64,000 nt of DNA from Flavobacteriales bacterium (lineage in GTDB: Bacteria > Bacteroidota > Bacteroidia > JACJYZ01). Within the stretch, counting starts at the first letter, position 1, and each line of letters begins with the position of its first letter. The notes beneath the pieces were generated by a model. That model had not been told where the DNA came from. It saw only the letters and a program-made list of their open reading frames with translations, and ran no database searches. Location: contig JACJYZ010000002.1 of assembly GCA_020635855.1 (NCBI GenBank), forward strand, positions 434,001-498,000. Direction: 5' to 3'. Shown here one piece after another: positions 55,092 to 62,556 of the stretch. A program made the position numbers and the translations under genes.

Positions 55092-55137
55092 CTTAAATTA
55101 GATCGCCTTTTGTCCGGATTTGTTTTAAGACGCACAT

Positions 55138-55243
55138 TCTGGTGAACTGGTTAGACTCAAGCTATCCGGATTTGATAATCGGGACTATTGTATTTCTTGT
55201 AGTAGCAAGGGGAGCGTACAGGATAATGCAACTTTCTAAATAA
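55138..55243 (+). pseudogene. C-terminal remnant of a membrane transporter, probably a cation diffusion facilitator
   Basis: Directly after the right IS end the open frame reads VNWLDSSYPDLIIGTIVFLV followed by VARGAYRIMQLSK and a stop at 55241-55243. A last hydrophobic helix ending in RGAYRIMQLSK resembles the final membrane helix of CDF metal exporters. The rest of the gene is missing, presumably deleted with the IS insertion. Together with the Cys-rich gene at 53212 this suggests that cassette 9 once carried a metal resistance operon. Confidence 0.5.
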
Positions 55244-55258
55244 TGCCAACGCATCAGT

Positions 55259-55318
55259 CACACACATTGGCTGGCCGCTCAGAGCCGACCCGCAGACCAA
55301 AGCCAGCCAAAGAGTGTG
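55259..55318 (+). repeat. ACA/AGA hairpin element H5 (end of cassette 9)
   Basis: Outer CACAC/GTGTG, ACA (55264-55266) opposite AGA (55311-55313), perfect 9-bp inner stem TTGGCTGGC/GCCAGCCAA and a loop containing AGCCGACCC. It is preceded by TGCCAACGCA. The 490-nt stretch 55244-55733 holds this element, attC9, H6 and short spacers; no gene was seen. Confidence 0.85.
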
Positions 55319-55460
55319 CCTGTCCACCCTAGAAAAAGAAATTTTCAAAAATGCCCCACGCGCGACTGAAACGAGACAAAGACAATGGCACAGAGAACAG
55401 CTACGGACAATTTAACCGGTTGACAATGTGGACATAAGAATAAAATAAAAAAGCACGATG

Positions 55461-55592
55461 CCCCAACAAAGTGTATAAGCAATAGCGGGTGAAGTGATAA
55501 ATTCAAGGTCAGTGTATTTAATTAACTTTGGTGGTAGCCGGACAGGTAATCGCCTTGAAATCCGCTACTGCTCATACACAGAGCCGTTGGGC
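55461..55592 (+). repeat. attC site of cassette 9
   Basis: R'' CCCCAAC (55461-55467), R' GTTGGGC (55586-55592). Arms GTGTATAAGCAATAGCGG (55471-55488) and 55562-55579 pair in 16 of 18 positions; the exceptions at positions 7 and 12 are A opposite C. TGCCCCAAC complements the cassette start GTTGGGGCA at 52895, which shows that the IS sits inside this cassette. Confidence 0.9.
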
Positions 55593-55615
55593 AACATGCT
55601 AAGAAGCCAACGCGC

Positions 55616-55680
55616 AAACAGGCACATTTGGTTTTTGCCGACACGTAAAGCCAACGCTAAAAAACCAAAAGAGCCTGTTT
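55616..55680 (+). repeat. ACA/AGA hairpin element H6 (start of cassette 10)
   Basis: Perfect 8-bp outer stem AAACAGGC/GCCTGTTT, ACA (55624-55626) opposite AGA (55670-55672), perfect 10-bp inner stem TTTGGTTTTT/AAAAACCAAA, loop containing AAAGCCAACGC. GCCAACGC also flanks it on both sides (55606 and 55685). Confidence 0.9.
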
Positions 55681-55733
55681 TTTAGCCAACGCACGGACGA
55701 AAAGTTAAATTTGACAACGAAGAAATTGTAAAT

Positions 55734-57839
55734 ATGAGCATAGAACAAGGACTGAACTCAAGACGAGAAAACGACAAACAGGTTGAAAGCCAACAATGGT
55801 TTCAAAAACTAATTCAGGCTGACCAATATGTTGGTGACATCTACTCAATTAACTATGAAACAGCGAGAGTAATCATTCATGACTTTTATAGAGAAAAAGT
55901 TGGTGGAATACCAAGTTTGAGTTTCCTAATTGCAACACGAGTAGACCCAAGCAAACCTGATATTGACTTTAAAAAGGAAGATGCTTCATTTGTTCTTTTG
56001 CGGGTAATGGATGCAGCAGCATTGCCACAAGACAAAGAAGCAGAAAGAATAAGAGTTGAAACGGCTCAAAGAATTAGCGGAGAGACTGAAAAACATTGGG
56101 ATGACGCAGGTTCAATGGACTTGCGGACTAAAAATATTCTTGGATTTGCAGGTGTTCAATGCCGAATTATTGGAACATTCTTTCTCGAAGAAAACGGACA
56201 CAATGGTGAAGCACCTCTAAATCTGAAATTTGGTAGCGATATTTCCAATTACTATCCCAACAGGGGACTGAAAGTCTATAAGCCAAACGGTCAGGCACTT
56301 GAACAAATCGTAAACTACGCAGACCCTACAAGTATTCAGGATCATATCGAAAAATATGGAAATACCGAAAGAGTAAAGCTTGGTTTTGTTCGATATGCTT
56401 CGACAAATCGCAAATATCAGCAAATTGATGATGTTCCTGTTTATATCTATCCTGCGGACTTGCTATCTCAAAAGTCTGCATTATTCGGTATGACCCGAAC
56501 AGGTAAATCAAACACGACCAAAATTATTGCCAAATCCGTGTTTGAATTAAGGACAAATGAAAATCCAAACGATAAACCTCTAAGAATAGGGCAAATTATT
56601 TTTGACCCAAATGGTGAGTATGCAAATGAAAATGTTCAGGACAATAATTCCGCACTAAAAAATGTGTGGCAACTTTTGCCAAATGGAGTAAAGTCAGACG
56701 AAGTGGTTACCTATGGAATTACAAGACATCCGAATGACCCTGAACGAACTTTAATGCTTCTAAATTTCTTTGAAACAAGTAATACACAAATTGGAAAAAG
56801 CATCATCGATAGCATCTTATCGGAAGATAGCACTAATTACATCAGGCAATTTTGCCAAGTCAGTTTTGATGAACCTGACCCCAATGACCGAAGTGCTACA
56901 ACACGTTACAATAGACGATTATTAGCTTATCGTTCAGTGTTAGCCAGAGCAGGCTTTCAAGTTCCTCAAAGTTTAAGAGCAAGCACAAGGGGGCTTTTTA
57001 ATCAAGACTTGCTCACTGCCCTGCAAACAGGACGGAATAACAATCCACCAAACCCTGAATATGTATCAGCAGCACAAGTATTTTCAAACCCAAGCCCTTC
57101 TTGGGGACAGCTTGCCAATGCATTTGAAGCATTAGATAAATTCATCCGAGATAGTAGCAGCAATTACACAACCTTTGAAAACGCCTATGTAAGTCGTCCA
57201 AATGGTTCAGGTGACAGATGGGCTGATGAAGATTTGAAAAAAATTATAGGCATCTTCCAATATCCGAACGGAACCAGAAAAATCGGTAAAGCGGCAGAAC
57301 AACATAGTGCGGACACAACAAGTGATTATGCAGAAGATATATACAACCACCTTGTTCAGGGTAAATTGGTAATAATTGACCAATCAAGTGGCGAACCTGA
57401 ACTCAATAAATCTTCGGCAACACGCATAATGACAAAAATTTTCAAAGAAAATCAAAGAAAATTTGTTCAGGGTGAGACCAACATTCCTGAAATCTTAGTT
57501 TACGTTGAAGAAGCGCACAATATTCTTCCCGCAGGTAATGATTTGGACTTATCAGATATATGGGTTCGGACTGCAAAGGAAGGCTCAAAATATCGCATCG
57601 GAATGGTGTATGCTACTCAAGAAGTGAGTAGCATTCAAAAGAACATTCTTAAAAACACTGCCAATTGGTTTATTAGCCACTTGAACAATACAGATGAAAC
57701 AAAGGAACTATGCAAGTATTATGATTTTGCAGACTTTGAACCATCAATAAGACGAGCACAAGACAAAGGCTTTTTAAGAGTAAAAACATTAAGTAACCTA
57801 TTTGTCATTCCTGTACAAGTGGACAGGTTTGAAGTTTAA
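55734..57839 (+). CDS. Cassette 10: HerA-family ATPase (DUF87)
   Basis: 701 aa. The Walker A motif GMTRTGKSNTTK lies near residue 252, IGQIIFDPNGEYANENV follows, and the Walker B region is ILVYVEEAHNILPAG near 590. MVYATQEVSSIQKNILKNTA with NWFISHLNN is typical of HerA. HerA hexamers translocate DNA and work with the NurA nuclease in end resection or in phage defence. The partner NurA is the next gene, 11 nt later. Confidence 0.9.
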   Translation: MSIEQGLNSRRENDKQVESQQWFQKLIQADQYVGDIYSINYETARVIIHDFYREKVGGIPSLSFLIATRVDPSKPDIDFKKEDASFVLLRVMDAAALPQDKEAERIRVETAQRISGETEKHWDDAGSMDLRTKNILGFAGVQCRIIGTFFLEENGHNGEAPLNLKFGSDISNYYPNRGLKVYKPNGQALEQIVNYADPTSIQDHIEKYGNTERVKLGFVRYASTNRKYQQIDDVPVYIYPADLLSQKSALFGMTRTGKSNTTKIIAKSVFELRTNENPNDKPLRIGQIIFDPNGEYANENVQDNNSALKNVWQLLPNGVKSDEVVTYGITRHPNDPERTLMLLNFFETSNTQIGKSIIDSILSEDSTNYIRQFCQVSFDEPDPNDRSATTRYNRRLLAYRSVLARAGFQVPQSLRASTRGLFNQDLLTALQTGRNNNPPNPEYVSAAQVFSNPSPSWGQLANAFEALDKFIRDSSSNYTTFENAYVSRPNGSGDRWADEDLKKIIGIFQYPNGTRKIGKAAEQHSADTTSDYAEDIYNHLVQGKLVIIDQSSGEPELNKSSATRIMTKIFKENQRKFVQGETNIPEILVYVEEAHNILPAGNDLDLSDIWVRTAKEGSKYRIGMVYATQEVSSIQKNILKNTANWFISHLNNTDETKELCKYYDFADFEPSIRRAQDKGFLRVKTLSNLFVIPVQVDRFEV

Positions 57840-57850
57840 ATGCTATCAAT

Positions 57851-59218
57851 ATGAGTTTTGAAGGAGAATTTGCCAGTTATGAGCCTTTAAGACGGTTACT
57901 TGATAGTGAAAAGGTTAAATCACTTCAAAACCGACTTAAAATAAGGCAACAAGAAGAAGAAACCGGAGACTTTGAAGGTTCAATAGTCAATAAGTCTGAC
58001 TTACCTGAAAGCGCATTACAGCCTGATTTAGTTCTTGCAATTGACGGAAGTAACTTAGCTGCAAAAGCGGAAAACGGTTTTCCCGGTGCTGAATTTGGCT
58101 ACATTACAATTGCATCGGTTTTGATAGATCTAAAACTAATAGGAGAATTAGAGAAAAAAGAATTTGTAGAACCAAAGAAATTTCGGGAAACTGAAAAAGC
58201 ATCAACCATTGAAAGTGTTTTCCCCGGTTGTAATGTAATTCTCGATACAGAGAAGAATGCCAAGGCTTCTTTAAGACGAGCTTTGTTTGAAGAACTTCTG
58301 AGCAACACCATTTTTACAGATGGAGAAACTTTGCTTGACACTTACGAACATCTTTTTCGGATAAAGCGGGAGCATTTTAAGGAAAAGAATTTACCGAGAA
58401 GTCCGATTGAAGGAGTTGAAGAAGAAATGACATATGACTACGGGGAATATACCTGTCCACATTCAGGTCAGCCACTTTTTTCTACGGACGCTTTGCGATT
58501 GCATGAACTAATGAACCCAGGTGGAAGTAATGGTGAAATGTTCGGGCAAATTATGGCTACCCTTGAAAAACTTTGGCTTGTTCATATTCTAAGGGCTTTT
58601 GAACGAAAGGGGTGGTTAGCGACACTTCGGAGAGTAGCATTTATAATGGACGGCCCTTTGGCTGTCTTTAGCACTTCATCTTGGTTGACAAAGGTTATTA
58701 GCTACGAATTAACTCGCCTGAACGACCTTCAAAGGAAAATAAATGGTCAAGACCTTTTGATAATTGGAATTGAAAAATCAGGAACATTTTTTAATCATTT
58801 CATTGAAATAGATACAACCAAAGACGGGGTAACAGACAAATTTTCTAAACAATCTGCCCTACTCTTAAATGATGGCTATATAAAACGAAATATCATATTT
58901 TCAGAAAGCCCCAAGCCATACGGACAAGACACCTATTTTGGCAGAAAACTTTTCTATAAAGCAGCATCAGGTCAAAAGATTGTTCCTGTTGTGGCTTGCT
59001 TCAATGAATATCAAAGAAACTTAGACACAGCAAATCCTGACCAATTTACAAGGTTAGCTGATGTGATGAACTTACTTGACCAATTAGTATCAAGTAGGTA
59101 TCCGAATTCTGTTTCACCATTGGTTTCGGCACATGCAGAAGCAGCAATTCCATTGAACTTAGGAAAAAGGATATTTGAAGACATAGCAAAAGAGATAAGA
59201 GAGAAATCAGGACAATGA
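57851..59218 (+). CDS. Cassette 10: NurA-domain nuclease
   Basis: 455 aa. The NurA fold is indicated by LVLAIDGSNLAAKAENGFPG (catalytic Asp near residue 65) and RRVAFIMDGPLAVFSTSSWL with a second Asp. A CPHSGQPLF segment is unusual. NurA acts as a 5'-3' exonuclease and single-strand endonuclease bound to HerA. It overlaps the following methyltransferase gene by 4 nt, implying coupled translation. Confidence 0.85.
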   Translation: MSFEGEFASYEPLRRLLDSEKVKSLQNRLKIRQQEEETGDFEGSIVNKSDLPESALQPDLVLAIDGSNLAAKAENGFPGAEFGYITIASVLIDLKLIGELEKKEFVEPKKFRETEKASTIESVFPGCNVILDTEKNAKASLRRALFEELLSNTIFTDGETLLDTYEHLFRIKREHFKEKNLPRSPIEGVEEEMTYDYGEYTCPHSGQPLFSTDALRLHELMNPGGSNGEMFGQIMATLEKLWLVHILRAFERKGWLATLRRVAFIMDGPLAVFSTSSWLTKVISYELTRLNDLQRKINGQDLLIIGIEKSGTFFNHFIEIDTTKDGVTDKFSKQSALLLNDGYIKRNIIFSESPKPYGQDTYFGRKLFYKAASGQKIVPVVACFNEYQRNLDTANPDQFTRLADVMNLLDQLVSSRYPNSVSPLVSAHAEAAIPLNLGKRIFEDIAKEIREKSGQ

Positions 59219-60342
59219 TTGCAAAGGAAAAAATATTGAAAGGTTTTGGAACTGCCGAAGCACGTTGGGCAAGGTTTGGGCCTTATTATGCTATGTTTCC
59301 TTTGGAATTCGCATTTGATGTAGTAGAAAGATACTCAAAAAAGGGTGACTATATAATTGACCCATTTGCGGGAAGATGTAGTAGTATTTATGCAGGTGGG
59401 GTTTTAGGTAGAAATAGTTTAGGCGTTGAAATTAATCCTGTTGGTTGGTTGTATGGTACTGTAAAGCTTCATCCCGCAGAAAAGGAAGAAGTCATAAACC
59501 GACTGCTTGAAATTTACGGGAAGAGAAACTATTACAATCGTTCTATACAGCGAATGCCCGAATTTTATCGCATTTGCTACTGTGACGAAGTTCTTAAATT
59601 CCTGTTAGCAGCCCGAACTCATTTAGATTGGAGAAACAATAATGTTGATGCGACTTTAATGTCAATCCTTCTCATTTACCTACACGCAAAACTTGGCGAA
59701 GGACTTTCCAATCAAATGAGAATGACTAAATCAATGGGAATGAATTACTCAGTTCAATGGTGGAAGAAAAACAAAATGACTACACCACCTGAAATAAATC
59801 CTTGTGAATTCATTCTCAAAAAAATCGAGTGGCGTTATGAGAAAGGTAAGCCTACAGTTACCGAGAGTGCCGTTGTGTTTGGAGACAGTTCGAATGAATT
59901 AGTAACCATTGCTGAAAGAGCTGTAAAAAATGATATTAAAATTTCATTGCTGTTCACTTCACCACCGTATTGTTCAATAACAGACTATCACGCTGACCAG
60001 TGGTTGAGACTTTGGCTTTTAGGTGGTTCTGAAAATCCACAAACACTTAAAGATAAACACAAAGGACGATTTGTAAACAAGCAAGAATATTATGACTTGC
60101 TCGACAATGTTTTTGGACTTTGTGCCAAAATGATGAAAAGGAAAAGCACTGTTTATGTGCGGACAGACAAGAGAGATTTTACATTCAACTCGACACTTGA
60201 AATTTTAAAGAAGCATTTCCCCAGCCATAAAGTAACAATTATTGAGAAACCACTGACGAAAGAGACGAAAACACAGACCAAGTTATATGGAGACAAATCT
60301 TTGAAACCAGGAGAAGTAGATATAGTAATGACAAGGAAATGA
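59215..60342 (+). CDS. Cassette 10: DNA methyltransferase (N4/N6 type)
   Basis: 375 aa. The SAM-binding motif is DYIIDPFAGRCSSIYAGGVL (near residue 49) and the catalytic motif is FTSPPYCSITDYHADQW (SPPY at about 248-251), giving a beta-class amino-methyltransferase order. It probably methylates adenine or cytosine amino groups and may mark self DNA for the HerA-NurA pair. The start overlaps nurA by 4 nt. Confidence 0.85.
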   Translation: MIAKEKILKGFGTAEARWARFGPYYAMFPLEFAFDVVERYSKKGDYIIDPFAGRCSSIYAGGVLGRNSLGVEINPVGWLYGTVKLHPAEKEEVINRLLEIYGKRNYYNRSIQRMPEFYRICYCDEVLKFLLAARTHLDWRNNNVDATLMSILLIYLHAKLGEGLSNQMRMTKSMGMNYSVQWWKKNKMTTPPEINPCEFILKKIEWRYEKGKPTVTESAVVFGDSSNELVTIAERAVKNDIKISLLFTSPPYCSITDYHADQWLRLWLLGGSENPQTLKDKHKGRFVNKQEYYDLLDNVFGLCAKMMKRKSTVYVRTDKRDFTFNSTLEILKKHFPSHKVTIIEKPLTKETKTQTKLYGDKSLKPGEVDIVMTRK

Positions 60343-60359
60343 ATCCAACGCTCAACAGC

Positions 60360-60419
60360 CACACACATTGCCAAGCCGCGCAAAGCCAACGCACGATCCA
60401 AAGCTTGTCAAAGAGTGTG
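60360..60419 (+). repeat. ACA/AGA hairpin element H7 (end of cassette 10)
   Basis: Outer CACAC/GTGTG, ACA (60365-60367) opposite AGA (60412-60414), 9-bp inner stem with one mismatch (TTGCCAAGC/GCTTGTCAA), loop containing AAAGCCAACGC. It starts 17 nt after the methyltransferase stop. It is closely related to H5. Confidence 0.82.
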
Positions 60420-60458
60420 TCTGAGCCAACACACAGACAGGAAAGAAAAAGCACGATT

Positions 60459-60589
60459 GCCCAACATTGTATAAGAGCAATAGCGGGCGAAGTGGTAAAA
60501 TCAAGGTCTGTGCAATTAATAAACTTTTGTGTTGGCGGACAGGTAATCGCCTTGAAATCCGCTACTGCTCTTATACTTGACCGTTGTAG
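60459..60589 (+). repeat. attC site of cassette 10
   Basis: R'' GCCCAAC (60459-60465), R' GTTGTAG (60583-60589). Arms TATAAGAGCAATAGCGG (60470-60486) and 60559-60575 pair with one A opposite C. TTGCCCAAC complements the cassette start GTTGGGCAA. The central loop resembles those of attC2 and attC9. Confidence 0.9.
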
Positions 60590-60607
60590 CGCATTTAAAA
60601 AAGGACA

Positions 60608-61096
60608 ATGACGACAGACCAACAAACATTTCTTCGACTTGCAGTTATCGATCAGAAAAAGTACGCTGACATTGAGAAAGAAATGGGCGTTGACAGGAAA
60701 CAACTATCTCAGTGGTGGGACGAGTTAAAGGACGAAAGAGAACAGTTATCCAAAATCCGACAACTCTGGACAAAGAAATGCTCTGAAATTGACTTTTGGG
60801 AGTTCCAAAAATGGTACATGACCGCTGACAGAAAATGTCACTACTGCAATATTAACGAGTCACAAATAAAAATTCTCATTGACAAAGGGCAAATACAAAC
60901 CAAACGACTGACCACAAGAGGACGAACACTTGAGATTGAAAGACGCGAACCGAACAAACCTTATGACGAGACAGACAATCTTGTGTTTTGTTGCTATTGG
61001 TGTAACAACGCCAAGACGGACGAGTTCACTGAAAGAGAATTTGAAGAAATTGGCAATTGCATTGCCGAGATATGGAAAAACAGGTTAGCTGACTAA
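60608..61096 (+). CDS. Cassette 11: zinc-finger HNH-like protein lacking the catalytic histidines
   Basis: 162 aa. The N-terminal 55 residues are helical (KKYADIEKEMGVDRKQLSQW, like a helix-turn-helix). A treble-clef region follows with RKCHYCNI (near residue 77), LEIERREPNKPYDETDNLVF and CCYWCNNAKTDEFTEREF. The two CxxC pairs and the CNNAKTD ending are HNH-like, but LEIDH is replaced by LEIER, so nuclease activity is doubtful. Its stop overlaps the next start by 1 nt. Confidence 0.65.
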   Translation: MTTDQQTFLRLAVIDQKKYADIEKEMGVDRKQLSQWWDELKDEREQLSKIRQLWTKKCSEIDFWEFQKWYMTADRKCHYCNINESQIKILIDKGQIQTKRLTTRGRTLEIERREPNKPYDETDNLVFCCYWCNNAKTDEFTEREFEEIGNCIAEIWKNRLAD

Positions 61097-61935
61097 TGAT
61101 AACGGACAAGGAAACCAATAAACTCTATCTCTCCGCTTTACTCGAAAAGGACTACCCCCTGTTTTTCCAGAACTTCAAAAAAGCCCTTGACGAAAACGGC
61201 ATCAAACCCGACTACCTTCCAGAAACCAAAGATGTTTGGTGCGTTGACTTTATGCCAATACAGATTAGCGAAAGCGAATTTGTACAATTCAAATTCAACC
61301 CGAAATATCTAAGGCCCAAGAAATATCACAAGACAATCAGCGATACTTCACTAATCTGTAAACAAATAGACCTTTCGCCTTCGGTGACAGACATCATTGC
61401 TGATGGCGGTAATGTAACAAGGACAAAAAACAAGGTCATAATGACCACAAGAGTAATTGAGGAAAATCCTCAATACTCTGTCAAACAACTGACCGACAAA
61501 ATCACAGAACTTCTTGAAATAGACCAACTCATTCTCATTCCTACCCAGCCAGACGACTTTACAGGTCACAGCGATGGAATGGTTCGGTTTCTTGACGAGC
61601 ACACGATACTGCTCAATGACTATTCGAAGGAACCCGACCAAGAGTTTGTGCGTTCACTTCAAGCTTCATTACACAACACTGGACTTGACATAATTGAAAT
61701 ACCGACCTCAATCTTTGACAATCAGGACACCGATGATGCGACAGGTGATTACATCAACTACCTGCAAATGGACAGCTTCATCTTCGTGCCGACATTTAAG
61801 AGAAAAGAGGACGACCAAGTTGTAAAACAATTTGAGGACTTGTTTCAAGGAACGACCATAGTTCCCGTTGAGAGCAATCAGCTTTCAAAAGACGGAGGTA
61901 TCCTTAACTGCATTTCCTGGAACATTAAAAAATGA
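61096..61935 (+). CDS. Cassette 11: agmatine/peptidylarginine deiminase-family protein
   Basis: 279 aa. The family pattern is visible: DVWCVDFMPIQ, DGGNVTRTKNKVIMTTRVIE, GHSDGMVRFLDE (near residue 157) and the C-terminal nucleophile Cys272 in GGILNCISWNIKK. Such guanidino-modifying enzymes hydrolyse agmatine or peptidyl arginine. This one is shorter than the usual 340-370 aa and has no signal peptide. Co-translation with the zinc-finger protein (ATG overlapping TAA) suggests that they act together. Confidence 0.75.
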   Translation: MITDKETNKLYLSALLEKDYPLFFQNFKKALDENGIKPDYLPETKDVWCVDFMPIQISESEFVQFKFNPKYLRPKKYHKTISDTSLICKQIDLSPSVTDIIADGGNVTRTKNKVIMTTRVIEENPQYSVKQLTDKITELLEIDQLILIPTQPDDFTGHSDGMVRFLDEHTILLNDYSKEPDQEFVRSLQASLHNTGLDIIEIPTSIFDNQDTDDATGDYINYLQMDSFIFVPTFKRKEDDQVVKQFEDLFQGTTIVPVESNQLSKDGGILNCISWNIKK

Positions 61936-61949
61936 AAAAGAAAAACGCG

Positions 61950-62018
61950 CTACAACATCGTGTATAGCACATAGCCGCCCTTCGGGACGGCAACGTGCCA
62001 TACACACGGCCGTTGTGC
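61950..62018 (+). repeat. attC site of cassette 11 (short form)
   Basis: R'' CTACAAC (61950-61956), R' GTTGTGC (62012-62018). At 69 bp it is about half the length of the other sites; the central loop is reduced to TTC. The arms from GTGTATAGCACATAGCCG pair with the 3' side with A-C mismatches again at positions 7 and 12. GCGCTACAAC complements the cassette start GTTGTAGCGC. Confidence 0.88.
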
Positions 62019-62072
62019 TTCATGCTGAAAAAACTAACCCAATAATCCTTAAGTAAAAAATCTTTCATTTTA

Positions 62073-62089
62073 TTTGTATGTACAAACAT
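62073..62089. promoter_or_regulatory. MarR operator, site 1
   Basis: TTTGTATGTACAAACAT contains the inverted repeat TTTGTA-TG-TACAAA. It covers the TTG -33 box of the marR promoter. The same 17 bases recur at 62557-62573. Confidence 0.75.
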
Positions 62090-62103
62090 TAGTTTTATAT
62101 TTG
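62074..62103 (+). promoter_or_regulatory. Promoter of the MarR-family regulator
   Basis: TTG (62074-62076), 19 nt, TATATTTG (62096-62103): a perfect Bacteroidota promoter. The expected start of transcription is only a few nucleotides before the ATG at 62113, so the mRNA leader would be very short. Confidence 0.8.
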
Positions 62104-62112
62104 TTCCATCAA

Positions 62113-62538
62113 ATGGAAAAATGTAGGTCAAAATATTGCGGGTGTTTATATTATTCGGCTAATGCCTTGGCCAGAATAATGACTAAACTAGCAGATGAAG
62201 AATTTGCTGTTACAGGCTTAACTTCTTCTTATGCTTTTCTCTTGATGACAGTGAATGAAAAGCCAGGCATCCAACCAAAAGAGATCAGTCATCATATGCA
62301 ACTAACTCCATCTACAGTTACTCGGCTGATTGAAAAAATGGAGTATAGAGGATTTTTGCAAAGAAAACATGTCGGAAGAACTACAGAAGTTTACCCTACA
62401 AAACAAAGTGAGGAATTACATCCAAAAATTAAAGAGGCTTGGCGTAATTTATACAAACGTTATGCAGACCTAATTGGAGAAACAAAAGCAAATAAATTAA
62501 CAGAATTGATAAACGAATCGAATGAGAAGCTAGAATAA
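62113..62538 (+). CDS. MarR-family transcriptional regulator
   Basis: 141 aa from ATG 62113. Upstream in-frame ATG 62074 lies in the promoter and is rejected. The winged helix-turn-helix reads PKEISHHMQLTPSTVTRLIE with the wing KMEYRGFLQRKHVGRTTEVY. The Cys residues near the N-terminus (EKCRSKYCGC) could sense redox changes. It probably represses itself and the following oxidoreductase genes through the two identical operators. Confidence 0.87.
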   Translation: MEKCRSKYCGCLYYSANALARIMTKLADEEFAVTGLTSSYAFLLMTVNEKPGIQPKEISHHMQLTPSTVTRLIEKMEYRGFLQRKHVGRTTEVYPTKQSEELHPKIKEAWRNLYKRYADLIGETKANKLTELINESNEKLE

Positions 62539-62556
62539 TTTTTTTGCCAAACATAA

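Larger units (their letters stand above)
53623..55137 (+). mobile_element. IS3-family insertion sequence inside cassette 9
   Basis: About 1515 bp with two overlapping-type reading frames and imperfect terminal inverted repeats (left from TGTCCAGCG at 53623; right end reads TGTGCGTCTT on the minus strand; about 17 of 25 match, best at AAATTCGGAC/AAATCCGGAC). No target duplication was seen (AAT left, TTC right), consistent with a deletion next to it. Ends are estimates. Confidence 0.75.
31231..62012 (+). mobile_element. Integron-like array of eleven gene cassettes
   Basis: Cassettes, as G^TT to G^TT segments: 1, 31231-32263; 2, 32264-36839; 3, 36840-37620; 4, 37621-40021; 5, 40022-49244; 6, 49245-51238; 7, 51239-52019; 8, 52020-52895; 9, 52896-55586; 10, 55587-60583; 11, 60584-62012. 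All genes and all attC-like sites have the same orientation. In the cassettes compared, the first bases are complementary to the R'' box of that cassette's own attC. Examples: TTACCCACA with TGTGGGTAA, TTGGGCACA with TGTGCCCAA, TTATATGCC with GGCATATAA, TTGTAGCGC with GCGCTACAA. Cassettes 3 and 7 are identical. Sizes reach 9.2 kb, far above the usual 0.5-1 kb. Confidence 0.88.

Noticed and set aside
32431..60419. Treating the ACA/AGA hairpins as ordinary terminators
   Set aside because: Several lie at cassette starts ahead of genes, they lack T tracts, and the internal loop is conserved, which terminators do not need. H8 may still act as one.
31204..62018. CRISPR array as an explanation of the repeated sites
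   Set aside because: The sites are 69-132 bp, imperfect, structured and up to 9 kb apart, with no cas genes and no regular short spacers.
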